64,000 nt of DNA, taken from the NCBI RefSeq assembly GCF_900113955.1, contig NZ_FORH01000002.1, positions 124,001 to 188,000 on the forward strand. The letters run 5' to 3'. This document shows, piece after piece, positions 63,258 to 64,000 of this stretch; position 1 is the first letter of the stretch, and each line of letters opens with the position of its first letter. Position numbers and translations under genes: made by a program. The notes beneath the pieces are model-generated. The model searched no databases. It had not been told where the DNA came from and worked only from the letters and a program-made list of their open reading frames with translations. The DNA comes from Celeribacter neptunius. Lineage in GTDB: Bacteria > Pseudomonadota > Alphaproteobacteria > Rhodobacterales > Rhodobacteraceae.

Positions 63258-64000
63258 ATGAATTGGAAGATGAAAAACATGAGCCTGACGCTCGCCGTGA
63301 CCGGCGCGCTGTCCGGCGCGCTGAGCACCGTAGGCTTTGCCGCGGCGGCAGAGGAAGAGGTCCAGAAAGGCGGCACTGTCGTCGTTCACATGATTTCGGA
63401 ACAGCGCATCCTGAACCCGGGGCTGCGCGCCTCGACCGGGGTGTACAACATCACCGGCAAGATCATGGAGCCGCTGATCGACAAGAGCTATGACGGCTAT
63501 GAGCCGGTGCTGGCGACCGACTGGTCCGGCTCCGAGGATGGCAAGACCATCACGCTGAAACTGCGCGAGGAGGTGAACTGGCACGATGGCGAGCCCTTCA
63601 CCTGTGACGACGTGGCGTTTTCGGCGATGGAGCTCTGGAAAAAGCTGCTGAACTATTCCTCGGCGCTGCAGGCCAATCTCGAAAGCGTCGACTGCCCGGA
63701 CCCGCACACCGCGGTGTTCAACTACTCGAAGCCGATGCCGCTCGAACTGTTCGTCGCCGCCATGCCCGATCTCGGACACCCGGTGCCGAAACACCTCTAT
63801 GAGGGCACCGATATCCTGAAGAACGAATACAACACCGCGCCGGTCGGCACCGGCCCGTTCAAATTCGTAGAATATCAGCGCGGTCAATATGTTCTGGCCG
63901 AAAAGAACAAGGATTACTGGCGCGAAGGCTATCCCTATCTCGACCGCGTGGTCTGGCGCTTCATCAAGGACAAATCCGCCGCCGCCGCCGCGCTGGAGGC
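63258..64000 (+). CDS. ABC transporter substrate-binding protein, family 5, partial
   Basis: The first 247 residues are visible; the gene runs off the right edge. A signal peptide spans about residues 1-30 (ending FAAAAE). Family 5 features (VQKGGTVVVHMISEQRILNPG; TDWSGSEDGKTITLKLREEVNWHDGEPFTCDDVAFS; VGTGPFKFVEYQRGQ) mark a dipeptide, oligopeptide or opine-type binding protein. A ribosome site (GGGAG) lies upstream. It is divergent from the SDR gene. Confidence 0.92.
   Translation, partial: MNWKMKNMSLTLAVTGALSGALSTVGFAAAAEEEVQKGGTVVVHMISEQRILNPGLRASTGVYNITGKIMEPLIDKSYDGYEPVLATDWSGSEDGKTITLKLREEVNWHDGEPFTCDDVAFSAMELWKKLLNYSSALQANLESVDCPDPHTAVFNYSKPMPLELFVAAMPDLGHPVPKHLYEGTDILKNEYNTAPVGTGPFKFVEYQRGQYVLAEKNKDYWREGYPYLDRVVWRFIKDKSAAAAALE

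Overview
The window is high-GC DNA, almost wholly coding, with tightly overlapping operons (many ATGA stop/start overlaps). The hup gene order and protein sequences closely follow Rhodobacter capsulatus, so the source is most likely a metabolically versatile alphaproteobacterium of the Rhodobacterales. I saw no rRNA, tRNA, CRISPR array, insertion sequence or phage gene.

Positions 1-26100 (mostly minus strand) hold hydrogen metabolism. There are three [NiFe] hydrogenases. (i) hupS-hupL-small membrane protein-hupC, followed by hupDFGH and a rubredoxin-HupJ fusion that runs off the left edge, make a membrane uptake enzyme (group 1d type). Its small subunit has the two extra cysteines of oxygen-tolerant enzymes. 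(ii) hupT-hupU-hupV, followed by hypF, make an H2 sensor and its histidine kinase. (iii) hupD2-hupH2-hynS-isp1-isp2-hynL, an SCP2-like gene, hupK, hypA and hypB make an Isp-type (group 1e) enzyme that lacks those extra cysteines. A hypC-family gene lies just upstream. Unrelated genes (pepT, a proC-like gene, a fumarylacetoacetate-hydrolase-family gene) separate the sensor block from the Isp block. hypD, hypE and hupR are not in the window.

Positions 26171-39632 look like an indole-3-acetic acid (auxin) catabolic locus: iacH-iacA-iacB-iacC-iacD-iacE-iacF-iacG on the minus strand, convergent with an iacR-type MarR gene. A TRAP transporter, a ketopantoate-reductase-like gene, an NTF2-like gene and a class II aldolase lie beside it. 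Four copies of a 22-bp imperfect palindrome, two upstream of iacH and two between the divergent aldolase and NTF2-like genes, tie these promoters into one apparent regulon.

Positions 39633-60919 form a divergent locus that I read as a purine or methylpurine catabolic system. The plus strand carries a BMP-type ABC transporter, 8-oxoguanine deaminase, a Rieske-less oxygenase and guanine deaminase. The minus strand carries an acylphosphatase-like small protein, a stand-alone Rieske ferredoxin-like protein, a GST-like protein, a LysR regulator, a split ThDP decarboxylase, a GMC oxidoreductase, an amidohydrolase, a second Rieske-less oxygenase, a two-gene molybdenum hydroxylase and an aldehyde dehydrogenase. 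Catalytic domains without a Rieske centre, a separate Rieske protein and a GST together resemble the NdmCDE N7-demethylase of caffeine degradation, split differently. This is the best candidate for an undescribed system here.

Positions 60938-64000 carry an SDR, a VOC-family protein and an Lrp-type regulator on the minus strand, and the start of a family 5 (peptide/opine type) ABC substrate-binding protein running off the right edge.
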